64,000 nt of DNA, taken from Flavobacterium sp. N3904. Its GTDB lineage: Bacteria; Bacteroidota; Bacteroidia; Flavobacteriales; Flavobacteriaceae. The notes below the pieces were generated by a model. It was not told the origin of the DNA and did no database searches. It was given only the letters and a program-made list of their open reading frames with translations. This document shows positions 26,930-35,452 of the stretch, in pieces; positions within the stretch are counted from its first letter, which is position 1; each line of letters starts with the position of its first letter. The translations under genes were made by a program, and so were the position numbers. Location: NCBI RefSeq assembly GCF_025947305.1, contig NZ_CP110009.1, forward strand, positions 620,001-684,000, in the 5' to 3' direction.

Positions 26930-27003
26930 ATAATTTGTTTAATCGGTTAATCGAAAAAAAGTTTTACCAAATAAACACATAAACGATTTAACGAATCAAC
27001 AAT
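26930..27003. repeat. AATCGGTTAA / ATAAACGATTTA repeat cluster upstream of tyrS
   Basis: Shares TGTTTAATCGGT and ATAAACGATTTA with the cluster at 25519-25582, but on the opposite strand, so tyrS sits between inverted copies. Confidence 0.5.
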
Positions 27004-27010
27004 TAAATAA

Positions 27011-27018
27011 TATATTTG
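27011..27018 (+). promoter_or_regulatory. -7 promoter element abutting the SDR start
   Basis: TATATTTG ends 5 nt before the ATG at 27024. If used, transcription would begin at or next to the A of the start codon. Confidence 0.5.
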
Positions 27019-27023
27019 TCAAT

Positions 27024-28013
27024 ATGATACTAGTAACTGGAGGAACGGGTTTAGTTGGCGCACATCTATTATTGAATTTAATAGAAAAAGGAGAGACTGT
27101 ACGCGCAATTTATAGAAATCCAGAAAGAATCTTAAAAACAAAATCGCTTTTTTCATTATACAAAAAAGAGGCCCTTTATGAGTCTATTCAATGGATTCAA
27201 GCCGACATCTTAGACATCCCATCCTTAGAAAGTGCATTTAAAGATATAGAACAAGTATATCATTGCGCGGCCTTTATTTCATTTGATCCCAAAGAGGAAG
27301 ACATCGTTCGAAAAACTAATATTGAAGGCACTGCAAACATTGTTAATTTTTGTTTGACTAACAACATCAAAAAATTATGCCATGTAAGCTCCATAGCTGC
27401 ACTTGGCGACTTAGCAGAACACGAAACCATTATTACCGAAGAAACCGAATGGAATCCCGAAAAGCCCCATAGTGATTATGCCATTTCAAAATATGGCGCC
27501 GAAATGGAAATCTGGCGTGGTCAACAAGAAGGACTTCAGGTTGTGATCGTAAATCCTGGTGTTATTATTGGCCCTGGTTTTTGGGAGCAAGGAAGTGGGG
27601 CGCTTTTTACGAAAGTAAAAAAAGGGTTGCCGTTTTACACTATCGGATCTACAGGCTTTGTAGCGGTTACTGATGTGGTTGAAACAGCTTATAAATTAAT
27701 GAAAAGCACTATTCATGGCGAACGCTTTACATTGATCAATCAAAACATTGTTTTCAGGGATATGTTGTTTACTATCGCAGATGCCTTGAATGTTAAAAGG
27801 CCAAAATACCATGCAAACCCAACGATAATGAATATTTTATGGAAATTAGACTGGATTGCCTCTGCTTTTTTGGGTCAAAGTTCTCAAATTAGCAAAGCAA
27901 CTGCAAAATCTTCCTATTCGAATGATTTATATTCTAATGAAAAAATAAAAAACGCCTTGAATTTATCATTCATAGACGTTCATCATTATATTAAAGAAAT
28001 CGTAAAGTTGTAA
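27024..28013 (+). CDS. NAD(P)-dependent epimerase/dehydratase, extended SDR
   Basis: A 329-residue extended short-chain dehydrogenase. The cofactor loop VTGGTGLVGAHLL begins at residue 4, so no shorter start is possible. The catalytic YxxxK is in DYAISKYGAEME, and NPGVIIGPG follows. The pattern is like dihydroflavonol-reductase/NAD-dependent steroid dehydrogenase-type members that act on diverse hydroxy or keto substrates; the true substrate is unknown. Its stop codon directly abuts the stop of the convergent DUF4296 gene with no spacer. Confidence 0.85.
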   Translation: MILVTGGTGLVGAHLLLNLIEKGETVRAIYRNPERILKTKSLFSLYKKEALYESIQWIQADILDIPSLESAFKDIEQVYHCAAFISFDPKEEDIVRKTNIEGTANIVNFCLTNNIKKLCHVSSIAALGDLAEHETIITEETEWNPEKPHSDYAISKYGAEMEIWRGQQEGLQVVIVNPGVIIGPGFWEQGSGALFTKVKKGLPFYTIGSTGFVAVTDVVETAYKLMKSTIHGERFTLINQNIVFRDMLFTIADALNVKRPKYHANPTIMNILWKLDWIASAFLGQSSQISKATAKSSYSNDLYSNEKIKNALNLSFIDVHHYIKEIVKL

Positions 28014-28520
28014 CTATTTCTCTTTTTTTGTTTTTAATTCTTTTTCCTTTTTGGCCTTAGCAACAGAATCTTTCTCTTTTTTAAGTTTTAAATCCAACGC
28101 TTTTTTAGCTTTTTTTATCGAATCCTGAACTTTCTTAGCTTTTGCTTTTTTAAGGCTATTTTGTTTTTTTTGTTCTATTTTTATTATAGAATCGACTTGT
28201 TTTTTATTCTCGATCAAACGCTTATTCAACATGTCAAACATATCTTTATAACCTCGATAATCGGCAGCATAATAGGCATTGCTCTTTACGAACTGAAGGC
28301 TGTCTATTTTATATTTTTGATAAATATAAGTCTTCGGATTAATATTATTTTGATACAAAGAATTCGGATTTTGGTACTTTAATGCATCCAGAATCGACAT
28401 GTCATACATAATATCAAGCATTACTTTTTTGTCAATAAGATTATCTGGCTTTTCTACCAAATCCTTATTGCATCCAAAAAATGACACTATTAGAACAAAA
28501 AGAAATATACTTTTTTTCAT
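28014..28520 (-). CDS. DUF4296 lipoprotein with lysine-rich coiled tail
   Basis: A 168-residue predicted lipoprotein (signal ending VSFFGC, then NKDLVEKP). The core (about residues 22-105, with MLDIMYDMSILDALKYQN and YIYQKYKIDSLQFVKSNAYYA) matches the DUF4296 pattern found in Bacteroidota. The last 60 residues are almost entirely K/A/D/S/E and should form a charged helix or coiled coil. Role unknown. It lies 9 nt downstream of dihydroorotase in the same direction, presumably one operon. Confidence 0.82.
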   Translation of the reverse strand: MKKSIFLFVLIVSFFGCNKDLVEKPDNLIDKKVMLDIMYDMSILDALKYQNPNSLYQNNINPKTYIYQKYKIDSLQFVKSNAYYAADYRGYKDMFDMLNKRLIENKKQVDSIIKIEQKKQNSLKKAKAKKVQDSIKKAKKALDLKLKKEKDSVAKAKKEKELKTKKEK

Positions 28521-28529
28521 TTAACCAAT

Positions 28530-29870
28530 TTATCTATCAAACAACATTCTTTGTCCTGCGCGAATATCTTTTACCTTAAAACCAGAATAAACCAACTTGC
28601 CATTAACAAAAGTATGTGTTATTCTAGATTTGAATGTAAAGCCTTCAAAAGGCGACCAACCGCATTTTGAAAGGATATTCTCTTTCTTTACGCTCCAAGG
28701 CAATCCTGGATTTATAATTACCAAATCTGCATAATAGCCCACTTTTATAAAACCACGTTTTTCAATTTTGAAAATCTTGGCCGGATTATGGCACATTTTC
28801 TCGACTATTTTCTCTACACTTATCTTGCCTTGGTGATGCGCTTCAAACATAGCGACCACAGCGTGTTGTACTAATGGACCTCCTGATGGAGCTTTAAGAT
28901 AAGATTGTTTTTTTTCCTCTAATGTATGAGGAGCGTGATCTGTAGCAATTACATCTATGCGACCATCTTTTAGCGCTTCCCACAATACTTTTCGGTCATT
29001 TGCTGTTTTAACGGCTGGATTCCATTTTATAAAATTACCTTTTGTATCATAATCTTCATTGGTGAACCACAAATGATGAATACAAACTTCGGCGGTGATT
29101 TTTTTCTCCTCTAAAGGAATTTTGTTGGTAAACAAATCCATTTCTTTGGCGGTTGAAAGATGAAAAACATGCAATCTTGCACCTGTTTTTTTGGCCAACG
29201 CTATGGCTTTAGAAGAAGAAAGATAGCAGGCTTCTTCACTACGAATAAGGTGATGCACCGTTACAGGAATATCTTCACCAAATTCTTCTTTGTATTTTTC
29301 TAAATTATTTTTTATTGTCGTTTCGTCCTCACAATGAACAGCAATCAGCATTGAAGTACAGGAAAATATTTTTTCCAATACCGCTTCATTATCCACCAAC
29401 ATATTTCCTGTGGAGGACCCCAAAAATATTTTTATTCCGGCAACATTCTTAGGATTTGTTTTAAGAACTTCTTCCAGATTATCATTGGTAGCGCCCATCA
29501 TAAAAGAATAATTGGCAAACGATTTTTCGGAAGCTATTTGATATTTTTCTTCCAATATTTCCTGAGTCACTGCATTGGGAACTGTGTTGGGCTGTTCTAT
29601 ATAAGAAGTAATTCCACCCGCAACTGCAGCTCTTGACTCTGATTCTATATCGCCTTTGTATGTAAGTCCCGGCTCCCTGAAATGAACTTGATCGTCAATA
29701 GCACCAGGCATAAGATAATTCCCTTCTGCATCAATAATCACACAATCGGAAGTCTTTAAACTAATGTACTCCGAAACTTCAACTATAAGGTCATTCTCTA
29801 TAAGAACGTCTCCTTCAAAAATAACTCCTTCATTTACTATTTTCGCATTTTTTATCAAATATCTATTCAT
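28530..29870 (-). CDS. Dihydroorotase, multifunctional-complex (type I) class
   Basis: A 446-residue zinc amidohydrolase for pyrimidine synthesis (carbamoyl-aspartate to dihydroorotate). Seen motifs: IDDQVHFREPG at residues 58-68, the lysine that is carboxylated in other members in AGIKIFLGSSTG, zinc-ligand histidines in AVHCED and TVHHLIRSEEA, and the catalytic Asp in IATDHAPHT. The first metal-site motif, normally HxH, here reads Q61-V-H63, so one zinc-ligand His is replaced by Gln. I think this is typical of the Bacteroidota clade and not a lesion, since all other residues are intact. Confidence 0.92.
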   Translation of the reverse strand: MNRYLIKNAKIVNEGVIFEGDVLIENDLIVEVSEYISLKTSDCVIIDAEGNYLMPGAIDDQVHFREPGLTYKGDIESESRAAVAGGITSYIEQPNTVPNAVTQEILEEKYQIASEKSFANYSFMMGATNDNLEEVLKTNPKNVAGIKIFLGSSTGNMLVDNEAVLEKIFSCTSMLIAVHCEDETTIKNNLEKYKEEFGEDIPVTVHHLIRSEEACYLSSSKAIALAKKTGARLHVFHLSTAKEMDLFTNKIPLEEKKITAEVCIHHLWFTNEDYDTKGNFIKWNPAVKTANDRKVLWEALKDGRIDVIATDHAPHTLEEKKQSYLKAPSGGPLVQHAVVAMFEAHHQGKISVEKIVEKMCHNPAKIFKIEKRGFIKVGYYADLVIINPGLPWSVKKENILSKCGWSPFEGFTFKSRITHTFVNGKLVYSGFKVKDIRAGQRMLFDR

Positions 29871-29974
29871 ATATGTAGAATTTTATTTGTTAGTTGTCAT
29901 ATATGTTATCGCTTTTATTTATTGATTTTACTAAAGCAAAGTTGCAATTAATGGCGATTTCATAGTATCTCTTT

Positions 29975-30700
29975 TTACAAACTGTTAAATAACTTTTTTA
30001 ATCGTAACGAAATAACACCAAAAACGGCTTCCACAATAATAGAATTACTCATTTTGGATTGGCCTTTGGTCCTATCTGTAAAGATAATTGGAACTTCGGA
30101 AATTGCAAACTTTTTACTAAATGTTCTGTACTTCATTTCAATCTGAAAAGCATACCCTACAAATTTAATTTTATCTAAATTAATTTCTTCGAGCACTTTT
30201 CTTTTATAACATACAAATCCGGCAGTCGCATCGTGTATCTTCATTCCTGTAATCATACGCACATAAACTGAGGCAAAATAAGACATCAACACGCGGCTTA
30301 ATGGCCAATTAACAACATTTACACCCGTAACATAACGAGAACCTATCGCCAAATCAGCATCGCCAAAATGACAGGCATCGTATAATTTTTCCAAATCATT
30401 TGGATTGTGTGAAAAATCGGCATCCATTTCAAAAATAAAGTCATACTTGTTTTTCAAAGCCCACTTAAAGCCGTGTACATAGGCCGTTCCCAACCCTGAT
30501 TTCTTGGCCCTTTTCTCTAAAAATAATTTTCCACCAAACTGAGATTGAAGCATAATTACTTTATCTGCTGTATGATCGGGAGAGTTGTCATCAATAATTA
30601 AAATATCAAAAGATTTATGCTGTGAAAGCACAGCTCTAATAATGCTTTCAATGTTTTCAATTTCGTTATAGGTAGGAATTATAACAATGCAATTGTTCAT
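29975..30700 (-). CDS. Polyprenol-phosphate mannosyltransferase-like GT2 glycosyltransferase
   Basis: A 241-residue GT-A (GT2) transferase like dolichol-phosphate mannose synthase. Nucleotide-binding and DXD-type motifs are IIPTYNEIENIESII, DDNSPDHTADK and EMDADFSHNP; the acceptor side includes AIGSRYVTG and DATAGFVCYKR. It lacks the C-terminal membrane helices of GtrB/DPM3-fused forms. I moved the start to 30700 (MNNCIVIIP), because the consensus -7 element at 30722-30729 overlaps the longer possible start at 30724. It likely loads a sugar onto a polyprenyl phosphate at the inner membrane. Confidence 0.88.
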   Translation of the reverse strand: MNNCIVIIPTYNEIENIESIIRAVLSQHKSFDILIIDDNSPDHTADKVIMLQSQFGGKLFLEKRAKKSGLGTAYVHGFKWALKNKYDFIFEMDADFSHNPNDLEKLYDACHFGDADLAIGSRYVTGVNVVNWPLSRVLMSYFASVYVRMITGMKIHDATAGFVCYKRKVLEEINLDKIKFVGYAFQIEMKYRTFSKKFAISEVPIIFTDRTKGQSKMSNSIIVEAVFGVISLRLKKLFNSL

Positions 30701-30721
30701 ATTATTCGAGTAAATTCCGTG

Positions 30722-30729
30722 CAAAAGTA
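30722..30729 (-). promoter_or_regulatory. -7 promoter element that fixes the GT2 start
   Basis: Reads TACTTTTG then C on the minus strand, an exact consensus. It covers the ATG at 30724, so that codon would not be transcribed and translation must begin at 30700. Confidence 0.6.
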
Positions 30730-30787
30730 ACCTATTTATGGCATTTGATTATTATAAAATTATAATAAATAATGTTATAAAAATTAG

Positions 30788-30795
30788 TAATTTTG
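30788..30795 (+). promoter_or_regulatory. -7 promoter element abutting DUF4271 start
   Basis: TAATTTTG ends 7 nt before the ATG at 30803, again implying a leaderless or nearly leaderless mRNA. Confidence 0.5.
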
Positions 30796-30802
30796 TCGAG
30801 AT

Positions 30803-31474
30803 ATGACTGAACACGTACTTCATCCTAGAATAATTGAAAATAAAGATTGGGTCATCCTGATATTTATGCTGTCTTTTGGCATCATTGCTTTAATCAAATC
30901 CATTTATGAAAATCGATTTGAAGACTTCACCAGATTAATATACTCCGACAAATACATCAAAATATACAGAGACAGCAGTCACCTTATGGGAATATTTTCC
31001 ATCTCCTTATTTTTTGTTCAGATTATTTCCTTCTCCTTTTTTATCCAGCTTTTGCTTAATTATTTTGGATATGGGTCAAAAACAGATTGGATTTTATTCA
31101 TTCAGATATTTACTTTTTTAATCTATTTCATATTATCAAAGTTTTTGATAGAAAAAATAATTGCAACAACTTTCAAAATAGAAGAACTTTTAGAACAATA
31201 TAACTTACAAAAAGTCACTTATCGCACCTATATTGGGTTACTGTTACTTCCTATAGACATTATTTTATTCTACTACGATTCTGTTTTTAAAAATATTTCA
31301 TTGCTAGTTTTTTATACAATAATAGGAATCAACGTGTTATTATATATAGTTTCAATAAAAAATTACAGAAAAGAAATTTTCGGTAAGTTGTTTTATTTTA
31401 TTTTATATCTTTGCACTCTTGAAATAGCACCCTATTATTTTATGTATTATTGGTTTACAAAAGGTAGTGTTTAG
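30803..31474 (+). CDS. DUF4271 integral membrane protein
   Basis: A 223-residue membrane protein with about six hydrophobic segments separated by short loops. The N-terminal ENKDWVILIFML and later TYRTYIGLLLLPI segments match the DUF4271 family of Bacteroidota. It is 12 nt upstream of hemD on the same strand, an arrangement I recall as common in Flavobacteriia. No catalytic motif is visible; function unknown. Confidence 0.8.
   Translation: MTEHVLHPRIIENKDWVILIFMLSFGIIALIKSIYENRFEDFTRLIYSDKYIKIYRDSSHLMGIFSISLFFVQIISFSFFIQLLLNYFGYGSKTDWILFIQIFTFLIYFILSKFLIEKIIATTFKIEELLEQYNLQKVTYRTYIGLLLLPIDIILFYYDSVFKNISLLVFYTIIGINVLLYIVSIKNYRKEIFGKLFYFILYLCTLEIAPYYFMYYWFTKGSV
31406..31413 (+). promoter_or_regulatory. 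Possible internal promoter for hemD
   Basis: TATCTTTG then C lies inside the DUF4271 gene, 73 nt before hemD, with TTG at 31388-31390. It may give hemD separate expression. Confidence 0.35.
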
Positions 31475-31486
31475 AAATTATTAAAT

Positions 31487-32236
31487 ATGAAAGTGAAAAC
31501 AATTTTGGTATCACAACCAGAACCTAAAGTGGAAAATTCTCCATACTTTGAACTTCAACAAAAGCACAAAGTGAAAATTGATTTCAGACCTTTTATTCAT
31601 GTAGAAGGAGTAAGCGCAAAGGAAATTAGACTTCAAAAAATCGACCTTAACCACTACACTGCGATTATCTTAACCAGTAAGAATGGTGTCGATCATTTTT
31701 TTAGAGTGGCAGATGAAATGCGTTATAAAGTTCCTGAAGGATTGAAATATTTCTGCCAATCAGAGGCCATTGCGTTTTACCTACAAAAATATGTAGTGTA
31801 CAGAAAACGTAAAATCTATGTAGGCCCGAAAGATTTTGCCGATTTATCTCCTTTAATAAAAAAATACAAAGACGAAAAATTCTTATTGCCAGCTTCAGAT
31901 CAATTAAACGCAGATATTCCTGTAACTCTGAACGCTTTAAAAGTAGATTGGACTCCAGCTACTTTTTACAAAACAGTTATGAGTGACTTATCTGATTTGG
32001 CCGATGTTTATTACGATGTATTGGCTTTCTTTAGTCCGACCGGAATTAAATCTTTATATAAAAATTTCCCTGATTTTGAACAAAACAATACTCGAATAGC
32101 CGTTTTTGGGAGCACCACTCAAAAAGAAGCTTTGGACCACGGATTACGCATAGATATTATGGCTCCGACACCTGGAACTCCATCAATGACAATGGCTTTA
32201 GAAAAATATATTATTGAAGCCAATAAAGGAAAATAG
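31487..32236 (+). CDS. hemD: Uroporphyrinogen-III synthase
   Basis: A 249-residue enzyme that cyclises hydroxymethylbilane to uroporphyrinogen III for haem and sirohaem synthesis. The family is poorly conserved. Recognisable parts are ILVSQPEPKVENSPYF at the N-terminus, IILTSKNGVDHFF, and the C-terminal FFSPTGIKSLYKNFP and GSTTQKEALDHGLRIDIMAPTPGTPSMTMAL. The two alternating Rossmann-like lobes fit the length. No other hem genes are adjacent. Confidence 0.88.
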   Translation: MKVKTILVSQPEPKVENSPYFELQQKHKVKIDFRPFIHVEGVSAKEIRLQKIDLNHYTAIILTSKNGVDHFFRVADEMRYKVPEGLKYFCQSEAIAFYLQKYVVYRKRKIYVGPKDFADLSPLIKKYKDEKFLLPASDQLNADIPVTLNALKVDWTPATFYKTVMSDLSDLADVYYDVLAFFSPTGIKSLYKNFPDFEQNNTRIAVFGSTTQKEALDHGLRIDIMAPTPGTPSMTMALEKYIIEANKGK

Positions 32237-32262
32237 ATTTTAATAAATTTTCTATAACAATA

Positions 32263-32305
32263 AAAAACTCCAAATTTCCAATACATAATTGGAATTTGGA
32301 GTTTT
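32263..32305. terminator. Terminator after hemD; member of a hairpin family
   Basis: ACTCCAAATTTCCAAT and AATTGGAATTTGGAGT pair with one bulge. It lies between convergent hemD and the YugP-like gene. Related hairpins occur at 33345-33382 and 35453-35491. Confidence 0.85.
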
Positions 32306-32324
32306 TATTTTGCTTTTTTTCTAT

Positions 32325-33005
32325 TTACCTTCTATTATTAAAAATAGAAATATAGTACAATAAAGTTGCTATCGATCCCAACGCAGCAACCACATAGGTT
32401 CTGGCCGCCCATTTTAAAGAGTCCTTTGCTCCTGCTTGCTCTTGTTGTGTCAGCATGTTTTTATTCTCCAACCAAGCCAAAGCTCTGTTGCTTGCATCAT
32501 ATTCTACTGGCAAAGTAATAATCGAAAACAAAGTCGTTGCGGCAAATATCACAATTCCGATCAATAGTAGTTGTGGAAAAGTCCGAATCATCAAAATTCC
32601 CGCCAATAAAATCCATTGCATATAAGTCGAAGCTACATTAACAATTGGGACCAATTGAGAGCGTAACGACAGCCATTGATAACCCACAGCATGTTGAACA
32701 GCGTGACCGCATTCGTGCGCCGCAACAGCCGCTGCCGCAGCATTCCGCTGATTGTAAACTGCCTCACTCAAATTGACCGTTTTGTCCACTGGATTGTAAT
32801 GATCCGTCAACTGACCCGGTGTAGAAATTACTCGCACATCACGTATTCCGTTATCAGCCAACATTTTCTCAGCGATTTCGGCACCCGACATTCCGTTTTG
32901 CAAATGCAATTTCGAATAAAACTCAAATTTACTTTTTAGTGTAGAACTCACTAACCAACTTGCCAGCATAATAGCACCCGCAAGAATTAAATAACTCATT
33001 CCCAT
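32325..33005 (-). CDS. YugP-like neutral zinc metallopeptidase
   Basis: A 226-residue membrane peptidase with hydrophobic segments at the N-terminus (YLILAGAIMLASWLV), middle and C-terminus. The zinc motif HECGHAVQHA (HExxH variant H-E-C-G-H) is near residues 97-106. N-terminal NGMSGAEIAEKMLADNGI and PVDKTVNLSEAVYN match the YugP/DUF2.. zinc peptidase group. Substrates are unknown. It is a single gene. Confidence 0.88.
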   Translation of the reverse strand: MGMSYLILAGAIMLASWLVSSTLKSKFEFYSKLHLQNGMSGAEIAEKMLADNGIRDVRVISTPGQLTDHYNPVDKTVNLSEAVYNQRNAAAAAVAAHECGHAVQHAVGYQWLSLRSQLVPIVNVASTYMQWILLAGILMIRTFPQLLLIGIVIFAATTLFSIITLPVEYDASNRALAWLENKNMLTQQEQAGAKDSLKWAARTYVVAALGSIATLLYYISIFNNRR

Positions 33006-33108
33006 ATTTTTGTTTTTTTAATATAAAGTTTAAAATCTATAAAAATCTATAAATTGAATATCAAATTCTGAACCAAATTATAATTGTGTCATTTTGGCAT
33101 TACAAAAA

Positions 33109-33294
33109 TTATTTGCAGATTGTAATAAAGGCTACTAGCTCCGTAGCTTCATAATAGGTAAAAGAGACATTTATAATCTCATATCCTGCAGAAGACTTAG
33201 TATTCAAGAAATCCTCTACTTCTTTTGACAATTCATCTTTCATACTGGAAAATCCGGCTGTTTTTTTCAAAATGTGAACTTCGTGCTTTTTCAT
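33109..33294 (-). CDS. Small hypothetical protein, DUF4177-like
   Basis: A 61-residue protein, MKKHEVHILKKTAG to VAFITICK. I start it at 33294 because the upstream 47 codons of open frame cover a hairpin and look non-coding. The pattern (short strand, helix KDELSKEVEDFLNTKSSAGYEI, then INVSFTYYE strand) resembles the DUF4177 type of small alpha/beta protein. Role unknown. A hairpin separates it from the upstream sigma-factor unit. Confidence 0.6.
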   Translation of the reverse strand: MKKHEVHILKKTAGFSSMKDELSKEVEDFLNTKSSAGYEIINVSFTYYEATELVAFITICK

Positions 33295-33344
33295 TTTTAT
33301 GTTTTTAATATTGGTTATAAAAACGTCATAAATGTTACACAAAA

Positions 33345-33382
33345 AATCCCAAACTCTAATCGTAAAATTAAAATTTGGGATT
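33345..33382 (-). terminator. Hairpin after the sigma-factor unit; hairpin family member
   Basis: AATCCCAAA and TTTGGGATT, 9 bp with a 20-nt loop containing TAATCGTAAAATT. The loop is very similar to that of the hairpin at 35453-35491. Confidence 0.7.
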
Positions 33383-33418
33383 ACTATATTTTGCAGATAC
33401 AAACATAAAAATATTTTG

Positions 33419-34015
33419 CTATTTTTTGGCTTCAAATTGCTTATTTACAGCTTCAAATTTCGCAATCAAACTATTGACTCTGTCCTGCTCTTTTTTAATT
33501 TCTTTTGGTCTTAAGTAAAACCAAGTAAATCCTATCCATCCCAACATTATAGCATAAGTAACAATTCCCCAAAATAATGTCATTCGGTTTGTGTATTCAA
33601 ACATATACAAACATAAGCCTGAACCAAGCAGTATAAAATACAAACTTAACATAGTAGATTGCAAAAAATGCTGTTTCGCTTTTATGGAAATTAATTTTTG
33701 CAGGTATTCACTGTTGTTAAGAGTGCCATCAATTGTTTTATAAAACCCAGCTAATCTATTGTAAACCAACAAATAAATTACCATTGCCAAAATGACTAAA
33801 ACAATTCCGATTTTGGTCGAAATAAACTCAGGCTGATAACAATACCAGATAAAAAGAATAAATACGCTTGTTGCGATAAGCAATACATTTGTTATAATCA
33901 ATTTTCTAATGCTTACTCTCTTGAAATGTTTCAGTTTTGAAAATAAATCTTCAATATTGGGCGGACTTACAGTCTGTTGTTTCCATAAATCTTTGAAATC
34001 TATATTATTGTCCAT
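33419..34015 (-). CDS. Membrane protein paired with ECF sigma factor (possible anti-sigma factor)
   Basis: A 198-residue protein with a cytoplasmic N-terminal stretch (about 38 residues, including KDLWKQQTVSPPNIEDLFSKL) and four membrane segments, ending in a charged helix. It overlaps the sigma-factor gene by 11 nt, so translation is probably coupled. By position it is the candidate anti-sigma or regulatory partner, but it lacks a zinc-finger HxxxCxxC motif and the usual single-helix anti-sigma layout. I do not recognise the family. Confidence 0.65.
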   Translation of the reverse strand: MDNNIDFKDLWKQQTVSPPNIEDLFSKLKHFKRVSIRKLIITNVLLIATSVFILFIWYCYQPEFISTKIGIVLVILAMVIYLLVYNRLAGFYKTIDGTLNNSEYLQKLISIKAKQHFLQSTMLSLYFILLGSGLCLYMFEYTNRMTLFWGIVTYAIMLGWIGFTWFYLRPKEIKKEQDRVNSLIAKFEAVNKQFEAKK

Positions 34016-34475
34016 TTTCTTTAAACTTTTGAGTTAATTTTTCTTTTATTCTATGAATTCTGACTCTCGTATTCGCTTCAGAAAGACCAACGATATTGGC
34101 AATTTCTGCTTGTTTTAGACCTTCCAGTTCTAGCGAAATAATAATACGGTCGGTCTCTGGCAATTCGGCAATGCATTTGTACAAAAACTGAATCTGTGGT
34201 TCCATCGAATACTGCTTTTCTTCAATAATGTTTACGGGAAGTTCAGACTTAGGGAACCGTTTTTCTTTTTCGATCTGCCTCAGACAATTGTTTGAGGCAA
34301 TTCGGAAAATCCAAGTCCCGATGCTGGATTCATTTCTAAATGTGTCCAATTTTTGCCAAACAATAATAAATGTTTCCTGAGCAATGTCCTGCGCAATATC
34401 ATAATCATTTACATAACCCATACACAAACGGAATATCTTTTGCCAATAGGTTTTATATAGTTCTTCAAACTCCAT
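34005..34475 (-). CDS. ECF-type RNA polymerase sigma factor
   Basis: A 156-residue sigma-70 family protein with region 2 (YVNDYDIAQDIAQETFIIVWQKL, about residues 22-44, and GTWIFRIASNNCLRQIEKEKR) and region 4 (LPETDRIIISLELEGLKQAEIANIVGLSEANTRVRIHRIKEKL, about 102-145). It starts 2 nt after the hydrolase stop and overlaps the membrane protein, so the three genes form one unit. The signal it responds to is unknown. Confidence 0.92.
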   Translation of the reverse strand: MEFEELYKTYWQKIFRLCMGYVNDYDIAQDIAQETFIIVWQKLDTFRNESSIGTWIFRIASNNCLRQIEKEKRFPKSELPVNIIEEKQYSMEPQIQFLYKCIAELPETDRIIISLELEGLKQAEIANIVGLSEANTRVRIHRIKEKLTQKFKENGQ

Positions 34476-34477
34476 TC

Positions 34478-35326
34478 TTATGATTTTATAAAATTATTCA
34501 GTTGCGCCAAATACCATTCCTTATCGTCATACATAATAAAATGCAGACCTTTGTTTGAGTATTGAAAACTAGCTGATTTTAAGTTTTTATATTGTGCTTC
34601 AATAGGTTCTTTGTAATTGGAAAAACCAAATTCCAGCAATATCAGTGAAGGACATTTTATGGCTGCAATCTTATCCCTCAAATCGGTATTTGAAAAATCA
34701 CAATACATTTCGCTGAACGTTTTTCTGTCTGATTTCATGCTCCAGCCAATTGCCTCATCTTGTTTCGAAGCATCTGCCAAAAGCATCGCCATATTTCTTT
34801 TTTGCATTTGAAGAAACTCCTCTTCAGACATTGCAACTATTTGATTAATCATTGGCGAGCAGTCATTATTTTCTTGTGATTTAAAAGAAGGATCTCTCAA
34901 AGCGGCCAAACAGGGAAGCGCATCGACAACCACAATCTTACTGATTAGATCGGGATAATCCGAAGCAATTGCTAGGACAAGCCCGCCACCCATACTGTGA
35001 CCCACTATAATTGGTTTTTCGATTTTGTTGGCTTTTATATAATTGACAATTTCTGTTTCCCAATTTTTGAATGAAGCATTCGGCTGTGGTTTAACTCCCG
35101 TAAAACCTGCCATAGTAAATGTATAACAAGTAAATTCTTTTTCAAAATTAGATTTTGTTTCGTTCCAGACATCTCCAGAACTGGCAAATCCAGGCAGAAA
35201 GATAATGGCCTGTTTTCCCTTTCCGGTTTTGATAACCTCAAACGGATACGATTTTGTTTGCCCAAATACATTTAAACATAATGCTGAAAATAATAATGCG
35301 ATAACTAAGAAGATATACTTTTTCAT
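34478..35326 (-). CDS. Secreted alpha/beta hydrolase
   Basis: A 282-residue hydrolase with a signal peptide (MKKYIFLVIALLFSALCLNVFGQ). I set the start at 35326 because the extra 47 codons of open frame upstream are not signal-like. The oxyanion segment IIFLPGFASSGDVW and the nucleophile elbow GHSMGGGL are present; a distal Asp (near ILLEFGF) and His (GLHFIMYDD) complete the triad pattern. Substrate unknown. It is the first gene of the hydrolase-sigma-membrane protein unit. Confidence 0.85.
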   Translation of the reverse strand: MKKYIFLVIALLFSALCLNVFGQTKSYPFEVIKTGKGKQAIIFLPGFASSGDVWNETKSNFEKEFTCYTFTMAGFTGVKPQPNASFKNWETEIVNYIKANKIEKPIIVGHSMGGGLVLAIASDYPDLISKIVVVDALPCLAALRDPSFKSQENNDCSPMINQIVAMSEEEFLQMQKRNMAMLLADASKQDEAIGWSMKSDRKTFSEMYCDFSNTDLRDKIAAIKCPSLILLEFGFSNYKEPIEAQYKNLKSASFQYSNKGLHFIMYDDKEWYLAQLNNFIKS

Positions 35327-35452
35327 TTTTAATAGTTTTAAGTTAATGATTAATCGGATCCGTCCTTTGGATACGGTAACTATTAAAATGTTACAAAAGT
35401 TTTCAAAAAAAATAAATTTAAACTCCTTGATCCTAATAAAATAGGGCAAAAA

